This document shows positions 11,075-19,232 of a DNA stretch of 35,553 bases, in pieces; within the stretch, counting starts at the first letter, position 1, and each line of letters opens with the position of its first letter. Under the pieces are notes generated by a model, which saw nothing but the letters and a program-made list of their open reading frames with translations, had not been told where the DNA came from and did not search any database. The position numbers were made by a program, and so were the translations under genes. This DNA is from Streptomyces apricus (GTDB taxonomy: Bacteria > Actinomycetota > Actinomycetes > Streptomycetales > Streptomycetaceae): the NCBI RefSeq assembly GCF_008369065.1, contig NZ_VDFC01000046.1, positions 586,982-622,534 of the forward strand, given 5' to 3'.

Positions 11075-11806
11075 TCATCCTACGGCCGTTCCGAACAGGC
11101 TGCCCAGGGCGTACGTCACACCGGCGGCGGCCCCGCCCAGCGCGAGCTGCCGGAGCCCGCTGAACCACCAGGACCTGGCGGTCACCTTGGCCACGATCGC
11201 GCCGCAGGCGAAGAGCCCGACGAGCGCGAGCAGCAGGGCCGGCCACAGGGTGGTGGCGCCCAGCAGGTACGGGAGGACGGGGAGCAGGGCGCCCAGCGCG
11301 AACGCGCCGAAGCTCGACACGGCGGCGACACCCGGCGAGGGCAGGTCGCCGGGATCGATGCCCAGCTCCTCGCGCGCGTGGATCTCCAGCGCCTGCTCCG
11401 GGTCCCTGGACAGCTGCCGGGCGACCTCACCGGCGAGGGCGCTGTCCACGCCGCGGGCCTCGTACAGCAGGGCCAGCTCGCGCTCCTCGTCCTGCGGGTG
11501 CTTCCTCAACTCACGCCGCTCGACGTCGAGTTCGGCCTCGACGAGTTCGCGCTGCGAGGCGACGGAGGTGTACTCGCCCGCGGCCATGGAGAAGGCGCCG
11601 GCGGCCAGGCCCGCGAGGCCGGTGATGACGACGGTCCGGTGGGAGACGTCGCCGCCCGCCACACCGGTCATCAGCGCCAGGTTGGAGACGAGGCCGTCCA
11701 TCGCGCCGAAGACGGCCGGGCGCAGCCACCCGCCGTTGACGTCGCGGTGGGTGTGGTTGTCGCGGTGCGCCTCGTGCAGCGCCGCCTCGGTCTCGATGAG
11801 GGCCAT
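11075..11806 (-). CDS. VIT1/CCC1-family (iron/manganese) transporter-like membrane protein
   Basis: A 243-aa protein. Residues 26-50 (GWLRPAVFGAMDGLVSNLALM) match the first membrane segment of VIT1/CCC1 transporters, including the conserved Asp of FGAMDGLVSN. A second segment (57-78) ends in AAGEYTSVASQ, also typical. Residues 87-150 form a Glu-rich, charged cytoplasmic helical region, the likely metal-binding part. Three further membrane segments follow (about 160-235). The family moves Fe2+ or Mn2+ out of the cytosol. The start ATG at 11806 is chosen because GGGAG lies about 8 bp upstream; the frame extends to a GTG at 11857, but the added residues look non-coding. It is followed by the gltB regulatory region. 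The metal specificity cannot be read from the sequence. Confidence 0.85.
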   Translation of the reverse strand: MALIETEAALHEAHRDNHTHRDVNGGWLRPAVFGAMDGLVSNLALMTGVAGGDVSHRTVVITGLAGLAAGAFSMAAGEYTSVASQRELVEAELDVERRELRKHPQDEERELALLYEARGVDSALAGEVARQLSRDPEQALEIHAREELGIDPGDLPSPGVAAVSSFGAFALGALLPVLPYLLGATTLWPALLLALVGLFACGAIVAKVTARSWWFSGLRQLALGGAAAGVTYALGSLFGTAVG

Positions 11807-11865
11807 GCGGGGGTCTCCCAGGATGCTCGACGGAGTACTCGCCACTTGTTCGAGCACTTCTACTT

Positions 11866-11880
11866 TTGGACAACGTCCAA
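11866..11880. promoter_or_regulatory. Candidate operator for the VIT1-like gene
   Basis: TTGGAC-AAC-GTCCAA is a perfect 6-bp-arm palindrome in a locally AT-rich patch, 60-74 bp ahead of the VIT1-like ATG. It does not match the IdeR/DmdR or Fur consensus as I know them. Confidence 0.5.
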
Positions 11881-11963
11881 GTTACGTCGTCCATTCCGTC
11901 CCCGCCAGCAAGGAAGGCCGTACTTACCTGCGACGATGCCCTCTTCCGCCCGTCCGTGGAGAC

Positions 11964-12007
11964 ACGCGGAAGGGGCGCCCCGAGAGCTCGGAGCGCCCCT
12001 TCCGCGT
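11964..12007 (-). terminator. Strong hairpin terminator after lgt
   Basis: ACGCGGAAGGGGCGC (11964-11978) pairs perfectly with GCGCCCCTTCCGCGT (11993-12007). The interior folds further as CCGAG-AG-CTCGG. It lies 11 bp past the lgt stop. No U-run follows. Confidence 0.8.
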
Positions 12008-12018
12008 ATGCGCGAGGG

Positions 12019-13056
12019 TCAGGACTTCTTGGCCGACTCGGCCTCGGCCCCGGTCTTGTCCGCAGTCTTGTCCTCGGCCTCGTCCTTCGTCCCGGCCTTG
12101 TCCTCCGCCTCGGTCTTCGCCCCGGCGTCCTTGACGTCCTTGACGTCCTCGGCGTCCCCGGTCTCCGTCTTCTCCTCGTCGGAGTCGGCGGTCGCGGTGT
12201 CGTCCTTGCCGGTGCCGTCCTTGCCGGTGTCGTCGTCCGCGGCGCCCGGCTCGACGACCTCCTCGCGGCCCGGCCTGCGCCGCGCCGACAGCACGATGTA
12301 GAGCACGGCGAGGAGGAAGACCACGATCGCGGTCCAATTGTTCAGGCGCATGCCCAGGAAGTGGTGGGCCTCGTCGACCCGCATGTACTCGATCCAGAAG
12401 CGGCCTACGCAGTACGCGGCGACGTACAGCGCGAAGGCCCGCCCGTGGCCGAGCCTGAAGCGGCGGTCGGCCCAGATGACCAGGACCGCGACACCGATGC
12501 ACCACAGCGACTCGTACAGGAAGGTCGGGTGGTAGTAGCCGGGCTCCCGGCCGTCCGTCACGGACGTGATGTGCAGCGCCCAGGGCAGGTCCGTCTCGCG
12601 CCCGTACAGCTCCTGGTTGAACCAGTTGCCCCAGCGGCCGATGGCCTGCGCCAGGGCGATGCCGGGGGCGAGGGCGTCGGCCCACGCCGGCAGCGGGATG
12701 CCACGGCGGCGGCAGCCGATCCAGGCGCCCACCGCGCCGAGCGCGATGGCCCCCCAGATACCGAGGCCGCCCTCCCAGATCTTGAAGGCGTCGACCCAGT
12801 CCTGACCCTCGCTGAAGTACAGCTGGTAGTCGGTGACGACGTGGTACAGCCGCCCGCCGACGAGGCCGAACGGCACGGCCCACACGGCGACGTCCGCCAC
12901 GGTGCCGGGCCGGCCACCGCGCGCGATCCAGCGCCTGTTGCCGAGCCAGACGGCCACGAAGACACCGATGATGATGCAGAACGCGTAGCCACGCAGCGGA
13001 ATGGGGCCGAGGTGCAGCACACCGCGCGAAGGACTGGGGATGTAGGCAAGTTCCAT
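12019..13056 (-). CDS. lgt: Prolipoprotein diacylglyceryl transferase with long charged C-terminal tail
   Basis: A 345-aa membrane enzyme that transfers diacylglycerol from phosphatidylglycerol to the lipobox Cys of prolipoproteins, such as the chitosanase here. The Lgt signature GRWGNWFNQELYGRETDLP is at 140-158, with the conserved Arg141 and Asn144. GGRLYHV (67-73) and YHPTFLYESLW (175-185) are further family blocks. Where the E. coli enzyme has HGGL after WxGGM, this one has WGAI (101-104), a variation I recall as common in actinobacterial Lgt. About seven membrane segments end near residue 257. Residues 259-345 are a Lys/Asp/Glu/Ala/Thr-rich tail with imperfect repeats such as EDK and VKDVKD, presumably cytoplasmic and disordered. 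Translation starts at ATG 13056. A strong terminator follows the stop. Confidence 0.95.
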   Translation of the reverse strand: MELAYIPSPSRGVLHLGPIPLRGYAFCIIIGVFVAVWLGNRRWIARGGRPGTVADVAVWAVPFGLVGGRLYHVVTDYQLYFSEGQDWVDAFKIWEGGLGIWGAIALGAVGAWIGCRRRGIPLPAWADALAPGIALAQAIGRWGNWFNQELYGRETDLPWALHITSVTDGREPGYYHPTFLYESLWCIGVAVLVIWADRRFRLGHGRAFALYVAAYCVGRFWIEYMRVDEAHHFLGMRLNNWTAIVVFLLAVLYIVLSARRRPGREEVVEPGAADDDTGKDGTGKDDTATADSDEEKTETGDAEDVKDVKDAGAKTEAEDKAGTKDEAEDKTADKTGAEAESAKKS

Positions 13057-13077
13057 GGCGGGGTCGACGCTACCCTG

Positions 13078-13106
13078 CCGGGCGCCACGTACGGCAACCC
13101 GCCCGG
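13078..13106 (-). terminator. Possible terminator after the DsbA-like gene
   Basis: CCGGGCG (13078-13084) and CGCCCGG (13100-13106) form a 7-bp stem with a 15-base loop, between the DsbA-like stop and the lgt start. It could be a weak terminator or read-through hairpin. Confidence 0.3.
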
Positions 13107-13142
13107 GCTACGGGTCCATAACGAGACCGGCGGCCGGCCCGC

Positions 13143-13916
13143 TCAGCCCTTGTCCGCCTGCTGCACCATCCGCTTCAGCTTCGCCGGGGTCATCGACCGG
13201 TCCTGGTAGATGTTCTTCCCGTTCAGCAGGACCGTCGGGGTGCCGCTGAACCCGCCCTTCTGGAAGGCCTCGTGGGACTTGGCGACCCAGCTGTTGTGCG
13301 TGCCGTCCTCGACGCACTTCTCGAACGCGCCGGTGGCGAGCCCGTCGACCTTGCCTGCCAGCTCGATCAGCCTGCTGTTCTTCGCGTACGCGTCGTCCGT
13401 CTCGGCGGGCTGGTTCTCGAACAGCACGTCGTGGTACTCGGGGAACTTCCCGGCGTCCTGGGCGCAGGCCGCGGCGTTGGCCGCGTGCACGGAGCCGCTG
13501 CCTCCCATGTTCCCGTCGATCAGGGTCGCGAGGTGGTACTCGACCCTGAGCTGTCCGGAGTCCGTCAGCTCGTGAATCGTCGAGCGGTACCCGTCCTCGA
13601 AGCCCTTGCAGGCCGGGCAGCGGAAGTCCTCCCACACGGCGAGGGTCGACTTCGCGCTCTCCTCGCCGACGGGGATGGCGAGGCCGTCCTCGCCGTTGGC
13701 CCCCGAGGGGGCCGTCAGCGGGCCCGCGGTGTCCGGCTTGTCCTTGCCGGCGTTCGCGGCCACCACGCCGATCACCCCGGCCAGGGCCAGCACGCCGACG
13801 ACCGCCCCGCCCACCACCAGGACCCGGCGGCGCTTCTCCGCCTTCTTCTGCTTGTCTCGCTCTTCCGCCAGCCGCTCGCGGGCGGTGCGCTTTCCCTCAC
13901 GGTTCTTCTCGCTCAC
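13143..13916 (-). CDS. Membrane-anchored DsbA-family thioredoxin-like protein
   Basis: A 257-aa protein starting at GTG (13916). Residues 1-31 are strongly basic (KNREGKRTARERLAEERDK) and predicted cytoplasmic. Residues 32-54 form a single membrane anchor, with the rest outside. The thioredoxin-fold domain of the DsbA/DSBA_2 type has active site CPAC (Cys100 and Cys103) in WEDFRCPACKGFE, and the cis-proline block FSGTPTVLLNG near residue 225. Further Cys at AAACAQD and FEKCVED may form a structural disulphide. The protein probably makes or repairs disulphides in exported proteins. It lies between trpA and lgt on the same strand, with a strong hairpin separating it from trpA, so it may have its own promoter. 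Confidence 0.85.
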   Translation of the reverse strand: MSEKNREGKRTARERLAEERDKQKKAEKRRRVLVVGGAVVGVLALAGVIGVVAANAGKDKPDTAGPLTAPSGANGEDGLAIPVGEESAKSTLAVWEDFRCPACKGFEDGYRSTIHELTDSGQLRVEYHLATLIDGNMGGSGSVHAANAAACAQDAGKFPEYHDVLFENQPAETDDAYAKNSRLIELAGKVDGLATGAFEKCVEDGTHNSWVAKSHEAFQKGGFSGTPTVLLNGKNIYQDRSMTPAKLKRMVQQADKG

Positions 13917-13931
13917 ATCCCGCAGAACGAA

Positions 13932-13958
13932 CCGGGGAGGCGCACCGCGCCTCCCCGG
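13932..13958 (-). terminator. Terminator after trpA
   Basis: CCGGGGAGGCGC (13932-13943) and GCGCCTCCCCGG (13947-13958) form a perfect 12-bp stem with a 3-base loop, about 80 bp past the trpA stop and just upstream of the DsbA-like start. It probably ends the trpCMBA transcript. Confidence 0.7.
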
Positions 13959-14038
13959 CCCCAGGTCCACCCGTTCGAGTGACCAGAGCGTCCCTTCCGC
14001 AGTTGTGTGCGTACGTCCGCAGCCGCGTGCGTACGCCG

Positions 14039-14853
14039 CTACGCGTGGGCGCCGCGCACGCCCTCGGCCAGGTCCGCGGCGAGGGCGCGCACGGCGTCCA
14101 GGCCCGCGGCCTCGTCGGGGGCGTCCAGCATCAGTTTCACGAAGGCCGAGCCGACGATGACGCCGTCGGCGAAGCCGGCGACCTCGCGCGCCTGTTCGGC
14201 GTTCGAGACGCCGAGGCCGACGCAGACCGGCAGGTCGGTGGTGGCCTTGGTGCGCCGGACCAGGTCCTGCGCCTGGTCGCCCACGGACTCGCGGGTGCCG
14301 GTGACGCCCATCAGCGAGGCCGCGTACACGAAGCCGGAGCCCGCCGCGGTGATCTCGGCGAGCCGGGCGTCCTTGCTGCTGGGGGCGACGACGAAGACGG
14401 TCGCGAGACCGTGCTTCTCGGCGTGCTCGCGCCACAGCCCCGACTCCTGCACGGGCAGGTCGGGCAGGATGCAGCCGGCGCCGCCCGCCTCGGCCAGCTC
14501 GGCGGTGAACCGCTCGACGCCGTAGCGGTCGATCGGGTTCCAGTAGGTCATCACGAGGACGGGTTTGCCGGTGGCCGCGTACGCCTCGCGGACCGTGCGC
14601 ATCACGTCCGCGATCCGGACGCCGCCGCGCAGGGCGATGTCGTCGGCGGTCTGGATGACGGGGCCGTCCAGGACGGGGTCGCTGTGCGGCAGCCCGACCT
14701 CGACGACGTCCGCGCCGCCCTCGAAGACCGCCTGGATCGCGGCGATCCCGCCGTCGACGGTCGGGAAGCCGGCGGGGAGGTACGCCACGAGGGCGGACCG
14801 CCCCTCGGCCTTCGCCCCGGCCAGCGTGTCGCTCAACAGCTGTACGTTGCCGC

Positions 14854-14857
<4 letters not shown>
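14039..14857 (-). CDS. trpA: Tryptophan synthase alpha chain
   Basis: A 272-aa TIM-barrel enzyme that cleaves indole-3-glycerol phosphate to indole and glyceraldehyde 3-phosphate, passing indole to TrpB. The catalytic pair is Glu53 and Asp64 in [16 protein letters not shown], with the same 11-residue spacing as Glu49/Asp60 of Salmonella Trp[16 protein letters not shown] holds the phosphate-binding loop, and [13 protein letters not shown] is the second phosphate motif. The start is GTG (14857) and shares four bases (GTGA) with the trpB stop, so the two subunits are translationally coupled. A strong terminator follows. Confidence 0.97.
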
Positions 14858-16140
<1,283 letters not shown>

Positions 16141-16215
16141 ACGGATACCTCGCAGGGGCGTCGGCCCCGGGATGGGTCGGAAGGGGGTCACGTAGGTCTC
16201 ACCTGCGGTCCGGCA

Positions 16216-16268
16216 GCGCCCCTTGAGGGGCGCGGGGAACGGCGCGACAAGCCCCCACCGGCCCGCAG
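16216..16268 (-). repeat. Dispersed intergenic repeat, copy A, with terminator-like palindrome
   Basis: GCGCCCCT-TG-AGGGGCGC (16216-16233) is a perfect palindrome. It is followed by the repeat core AGGGGCGCGGGGAAC and the tail GCGCGACAAGCCCCCACCGG. The same core occurs at 18369, 18404 and, inverted, near 32340-32368. It lies between trpM and trpB, inside the trp gene run. Confidence 0.7.
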
Positions 16269-16306
16269 ACATACAACGGGCATCCGGCGGAACGCTCGGG
16301 CGCGGC

Positions 16307-16504
16307 TCAGCTCACCGCAGGTGACACGCGCCGACGCCATCGCATGCCGTTCACCTGCCCCGGCTCGTCGCCGATGACGTACCGCACCCGCCGCCCGTGC
16401 ACGCGCCGCGCGGGCGCCCGGCAGCCGCGCGGACGGCAGCCGCGGGCGAGCCGGGCGTAGGGTCCGCGGGCCTCCGAGGAGCCCTGGGTGCGGTCGGCGG
16501 GCAT
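16307..16504 (-). CDS. trpM: TrpM, small protein associated with tryptophan biosynthesis
   Basis: A 65-aa, very basic protein. It starts at ATG (16504), 8 bp after the trpC stop, and ends at TGA (16309-16307). The centre, [19 protein letters not shown], followed by [19 protein letters not shown], matches my memory of the TrpM family, found only next to trpC/trpB in Streptomyces and proposed to modulate tryptophan supply. Two Cys in the CRPRGC arrangement and the Arg-rich character suggest a nucleic-acid or regulatory binding role, which is inference. The tight spacing with trpC argues for one transcript. The short length and high Arg content could be mistaken for GC-rich shadow sequence; the position and the recalled family are the main support. 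Confidence 0.75.
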   Translation of the reverse strand: MPADRTQGSSEARGPYARLARGCRPRGCRAPARRVHGRRVRYVIGDEPGQVNGMRWRRRVSPAVS

Positions 16505-16512
16505 CGGGGGTG

Positions 16513-17322
16513 TCAGCCCCGTCCGTGCCGCAGCGCGGGGTGCGCGCCGGCGGCGACCAGGTCCGAGACGGCGGTCTTCGGGTCGCGGCCGGTCACCAGG
16601 GACTCCCCCACCAGGACGGCGTCGGCGCCGGCGTTGGCGTAGGCGATGAGGTCGTGCGGGCCGCGGACCCCGGACTCGGCGATCTTCACGATGTGGGCGG
16701 GGATCTCGGGGGCGACGCGCTCGAAGGTGCCGCGGTCGACCTTGAGGTCCTTGAGGTTGCGCGCGTTGACGCCGATGACCTTCGCCCCGGCGGCCACCGC
16801 CCGGTCGACCTCCTCCTCGTCGTGGACCTCGACGATCGGCGTGAGCCCGATGGACTCGGCGCGCTCGACGAGCGACTCCAGGGCGGGCTGGTCGAGGGCG
16901 GCCACGATCAGCAGGGCGAGGTCGGCGCCGTACGCGCGGGCCTCCCACAGCTGGTACGACGTGACGATGAAGTCCTTGCGCAGCACCGGGATGTCGACCC
17001 GGGCCCGGACGGCCTCCAGGTCGGCCAGCGAGCCGCCGAAGCGGCGCTGCTCGGTGAGCACGGAGATGACGGCCGCGCCGCCCGCCTCGTAGTCCGCGGC
17101 GAGGGCGGCGGGGTCGGCGATCGCGGCGAGGGCGCCCTTGGACGGGCTGGAGCGCTTGACCTCGCAGATGACCTTGACGCCGTCGCCGCGCAGGGCCGCG
17201 ACACCGTCCTTGGCAGGCCGGGCCTTCGCCGCGCGCTCCTTGAGCTCGTCGAGGCTGACGCGCGCCTGCCGCTCCGCGAGGTCGGCACGGACTCCGTCGA
17301 TGATCTCGTCGAGCACACTCAC
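16513..17322 (-). CDS. trpC: Indole-3-glycerol phosphate synthase
   Basis: A 269-aa TIM-barrel enzyme that closes CdRP to indole-3-glycerol phosphate, releasing CO2. Family blocks are [10 protein letters not shown], which holds the catalytic Glu and Lys, [17 protein letters not shown] with the general-acid Lys, [11 protein letters not shown], and the phosphate site [10 protein letters not shown] and [11 protein letters not shown]. It is not fused to TrpF, in line with PriA covering that step. The start GTG (17322) has AAGGGGG upstream. It is the first gene of trpCMBA; a palindrome and a possible promoter lie 90-135 bp upstream. Confidence 0.97.
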   Translation of the reverse strand: MSVLDEIIDGVRADLAERQARVSLDELKERAAKARPAKDGVAALRGDGVKVICEVKRSSPSKGALAAIADPAALAADYEAGGAAVISVLTEQRRFGGSLADLEAVRARVDIPVLRKDFIVTSYQLWEARAYGADLALLIVAALDQPALESLVERAESIGLTPIVEVHDEEEVDRAVAAGAKVIGVNARNLKDLKVDRGTFERVAPEIPAHIVKIAESGVRGPHDLIAYANAGADAVLVGESLVTGRDPKTAVSDLVAAGAHPALRHGRG

Positions 17323-17408
17323 GCGAGCGGCCCCCTTCCCTGACGGTGAACGGTTGCAGCGGTTCTGCGGTGGAGCTGTTCCGGTGGACCCGGTCGTGCC
17401 GCTCGGGC

Positions 17409-17458
17409 GTGACCGGGGGTCACTGCGATGGTATCCGCAGGACGGGCCGGGCCTGACA
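17409..17458 (-). promoter_or_regulatory. Possible trpC promoter with palindromic operator
   Basis: On the minus strand GATACC (17435-17430) could be a -10, with TGTCAG (17458-17453) as a weak -35 at 17-bp spacing. The perfect palindrome GTGACC-CCC-GGTCAC (17423-17409) would then sit at the transcription start. No leader peptide rich in Trp codons is seen between here and trpC. Confidence 0.3.
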
Positions 17459-17501
17459 TCCGGTTGACGCCGGTCCCACTACCTGGACGTCCGCCGGTTG
17501 A

Positions 17502-17945
17502 TCAAGGGTGGAGCCAGCCACCGAACGGCAGGTTCCGGACAACGGTGAAGACCAGCAGCAACGCGCCCGCCGTCCACCGCAGCGCGGGCCCGGGATCGAT
17601 GCGCAGCGGCCGTCCCCGGGCCGCGCGGACCACCCAGACGGTCCACAGGGCGGCGCACACCAGATAGCCCAGTACGGCGACCGCGTTGGCCCCGAGGGCC
17701 GCGCCGAGGTCACCGTGGGCGACGGCGTACGCGCTGCGCAGGCCGCCGCAGCCGGGGCAGTACAGGCCCGTGTACCGGAACAGCGGGCAGGCCGGGTAGT
17801 GGCCGGGTTCGTTCGGGTCGACGGCGGCGACGTACGCGAAGGACGCGGCGACGGCCCCCAGGACCCCGGCGGGCACGGCGAGGCGCCGCGGCAGGGAGCC
17901 GGGAAGGGGTGCCGCCCCGTGGGCTTCGGCGTTCACTCGTCGCAT
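17502..17945 (-). CDS. DUF2752-family membrane protein
   Basis: A 147-aa protein. The motif YCPGCGGLRSAYA (62-74), with Cys63 and Cys66, is the hallmark of the DUF2752 family. An N-terminal segment (26-42) and two later ones (about 85-110 and 122-138) are hydrophobic, with Arg/Pro-rich links. The ATG at 17945 is chosen; an in-frame GTG at 17936 is equally possible, and neither has a strong ribosome-binding site. The CPxCG pair could bind a metal or form a disulphide. It lies upstream of trpC on the same strand, separated by 179 bp, and downstream of another small membrane protein. Molecular function unknown. Confidence 0.8.
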   Translation of the reverse strand: MRRVNAEAHGAAPLPGSLPRRLAVPAGVLGAVAASFAYVAAVDPNEPGHYPACPLFRYTGLYCPGCGGLRSAYAVAHGDLGAALGANAVAVLGYLVCAALWTVWVVRAARGRPLRIDPGPALRWTAGALLLVFTVVRNLPFGGWLHP

Positions 17946-18033
17946 TCTGCCGCGCCGGGGCGGGCGCCGCACGTGGCGGGAGGCGGGTCCGGCGCGCCGT
18001 CGGCGGCCGGGTCCGCCTCCTGCGGGGCGCGGG

Positions 18034-18270
18034 TCAGTTCCCGGCGGCCGGCGTCACGTCGTGGACGGGGTGCGTGCCCTTCGGCTGGCCGAGGCCCGCC
18101 GCGCGCATGGCCATGCCGACCACGCCGCCGAGGGCGACGATGACCATGCCGGCCCAGAAGCCCACGGGGCTGGCCATCACCATGAAGGCACCGGAGACGC
18201 AGAACCCGATGAAGGCGATGATGACACCGGTCCAGGCGGCCGGGGTGTGACCGTGGCTGCTGCCCGCCAT
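18034..18270 (-). CDS. Small conserved membrane protein, 78 aa
   Basis: It starts MAGSSHGHTPAAWTG, then has two hydrophobic helices (about 14-34 and 38-58) linked by a short turn (ASPVGF). A polar tail follows, GLGQPKGTHPVHDVTPAAGN. The ATG at 18270 has TAGGAGC 7 bp upstream, a good ribosome-binding site. The HGHTPAAWTG start looks like a small Streptomyces family with an N-terminal His/Gly motif, which I know only as hypothetical. It sits in the membrane-protein gene group between trpE and trpC. Confidence 0.8.
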   Translation of the reverse strand: MAGSSHGHTPAAWTGVIIAFIGFCVSGAFMVMASPVGFWAGMVIVALGGVVGMAMRAAGLGQPKGTHPVHDVTPAAGN

Positions 18271-18368
18271 GACATGCTCCTATTTGCTGAAAGAAGATGA
18301 ACCAAACGCTCACCCCATTGTCCCGCACCGGCAGACACGCCCTGAGCCCGGGGGTAGCAGCCCCTCTT

Positions 18369-18439
18369 AAGGGGCGCGGGGAACGGCGCAATCTGTTGCC
18401 TTTAAGGGGCGCGGGGAACTGCGCGACCAGCCCCCACTG
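18369..18439 (+). repeat. Dispersed intergenic repeat, copies B1 and B2 in tandem
   Basis: AAGGGGCGCGGGGAAC begins at 18369 and again at 18404, 35 bp apart. Each is followed by GGCGCA or TGCGCGACCAGCCCCCACT. CCCCTCTTAAGGGG in front of B1 can form a hairpin. They fill the gap between the Trp_oprn_chp gene and the 78-aa gene. Confidence 0.75.
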
Positions 18440-18473
18440 AGCCGCACCCACAATCCGCGGCCAAGTGGAACGC

Positions 18474-19118
18474 TCACGCGCTGGTGGGATCCTCGCCCCG
18501 GTCCAGCGCCTTCCAGATCTCCTCCGGCCGCTCCGGATCGGCCGCAGCCCGGGGGGCCCGCCGAGGCCGGACCGACCCGTCCCGCTCGTACCGCCCCGAC
18601 ATGGCCGGCCACGACCGCCCGTACCGCAGCGCGAGCAGCCCCGCCAGAAGCAGCAGCAGACCCCCCGCCGCGGCCACGTACGGCCAGCCGGTGTGCGTCA
18701 TCGTGTCCACGGTCGCCGCCGTGTCGCCGGTCGCCGCCGCGGCCTGCTCGTCGAGCGCGGAGCTGTCGGAGAGGCCGAGGAGCGCCGACGCGACCGTGCC
18801 CGCGCCGGAGAGCGCGAGGAGTGCGGCGACGAGGAGGCGCCCGGCCCGTTTGACGGCGAAGACGGCGACGAGCGAGGCGAGCCCCACTATGGCCAGCGCG
18901 GCGGGGACGCCCGTGACGTCACTGCCCGCCGCGCTCAGCGGGAACTCGCCGCCGGCCACCGTCGCGGTGCCGTCCGACCAGCCGCGCCGGGTGGCGAGCA
19001 GCACGACGGCCGCGCCCAGCGCACCGAAGAGCAGGGCGAGGGCGAGGCTCCGGCGGCCGGACCGGGCGGGTCCGGGGGTATCGGATCGGGGGTGCGGTAC
19101 AGCAGTCACGTACTCCAC
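18474..19118 (-). CDS. Trp-region conserved membrane protein (TIGR02234/Trp_oprn_chp)
   Basis: A 214-aa protein with four hydrophobic segments, starting with RRSLALALLFGALGAAVVLLA near residue 19 and ending with YVAAAGGLLLLLAGLLALRYG. GWSDG and the loop after the first helix, and RYERD near the C-terminus, fit the family found next to trp genes in actinobacteria. The C-terminal tail (ADPERPEEIWKALDRGEDPT) is polar and cytoplasmic. The start GTG at 19118 is chosen; a GTG at 19109 is also plausible. Function unknown; the conserved link to trp genes suggests a role in tryptophan or anthranilate handling, but this rests on position only. It follows trpE after a 114-bp gap on the same strand. Confidence 0.85.
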   Translation of the reverse strand: MEYVTAVPHPRSDTPGPARSGRRSLALALLFGALGAAVVLLATRRGWSDGTATVAGGEFPLSAAGSDVTGVPAALAIVGLASLVAVFAVKRAGRLLVAALLALSGAGTVASALLGLSDSSALDEQAAAATGDTAATVDTMTHTGWPYVAAAGGLLLLLAGLLALRYGRSWPAMSGRYERDGSVRPRRAPRAAADPERPEEIWKALDRGEDPTSA

Positions 19119-19232
19119 TATCGCCTGAACCCGGGGTGAACCGTCACCCGGGGAGACGTGAGCCACGTCGCACCGGGTGCGTATGTCCGGGTCTCGCCCC
19201 CTAATTCGCGTACCCCCGCGGGAGGTCCGTCC

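Noticed and set aside
17323..17501. Trp attenuator with leader peptide upstream of trpC
   Set aside because: The minus strand shows no short frame with a run of TGG codons and no competing hairpin pair of the classical type.
17933..18451. A minus-strand ORF containing WGLVAQFPAPLKG
   Set aside because: That peptide is the translated dispersed repeat (also seen upstream of trpB), and the rest is shadow sequence of the 78-aa gene.
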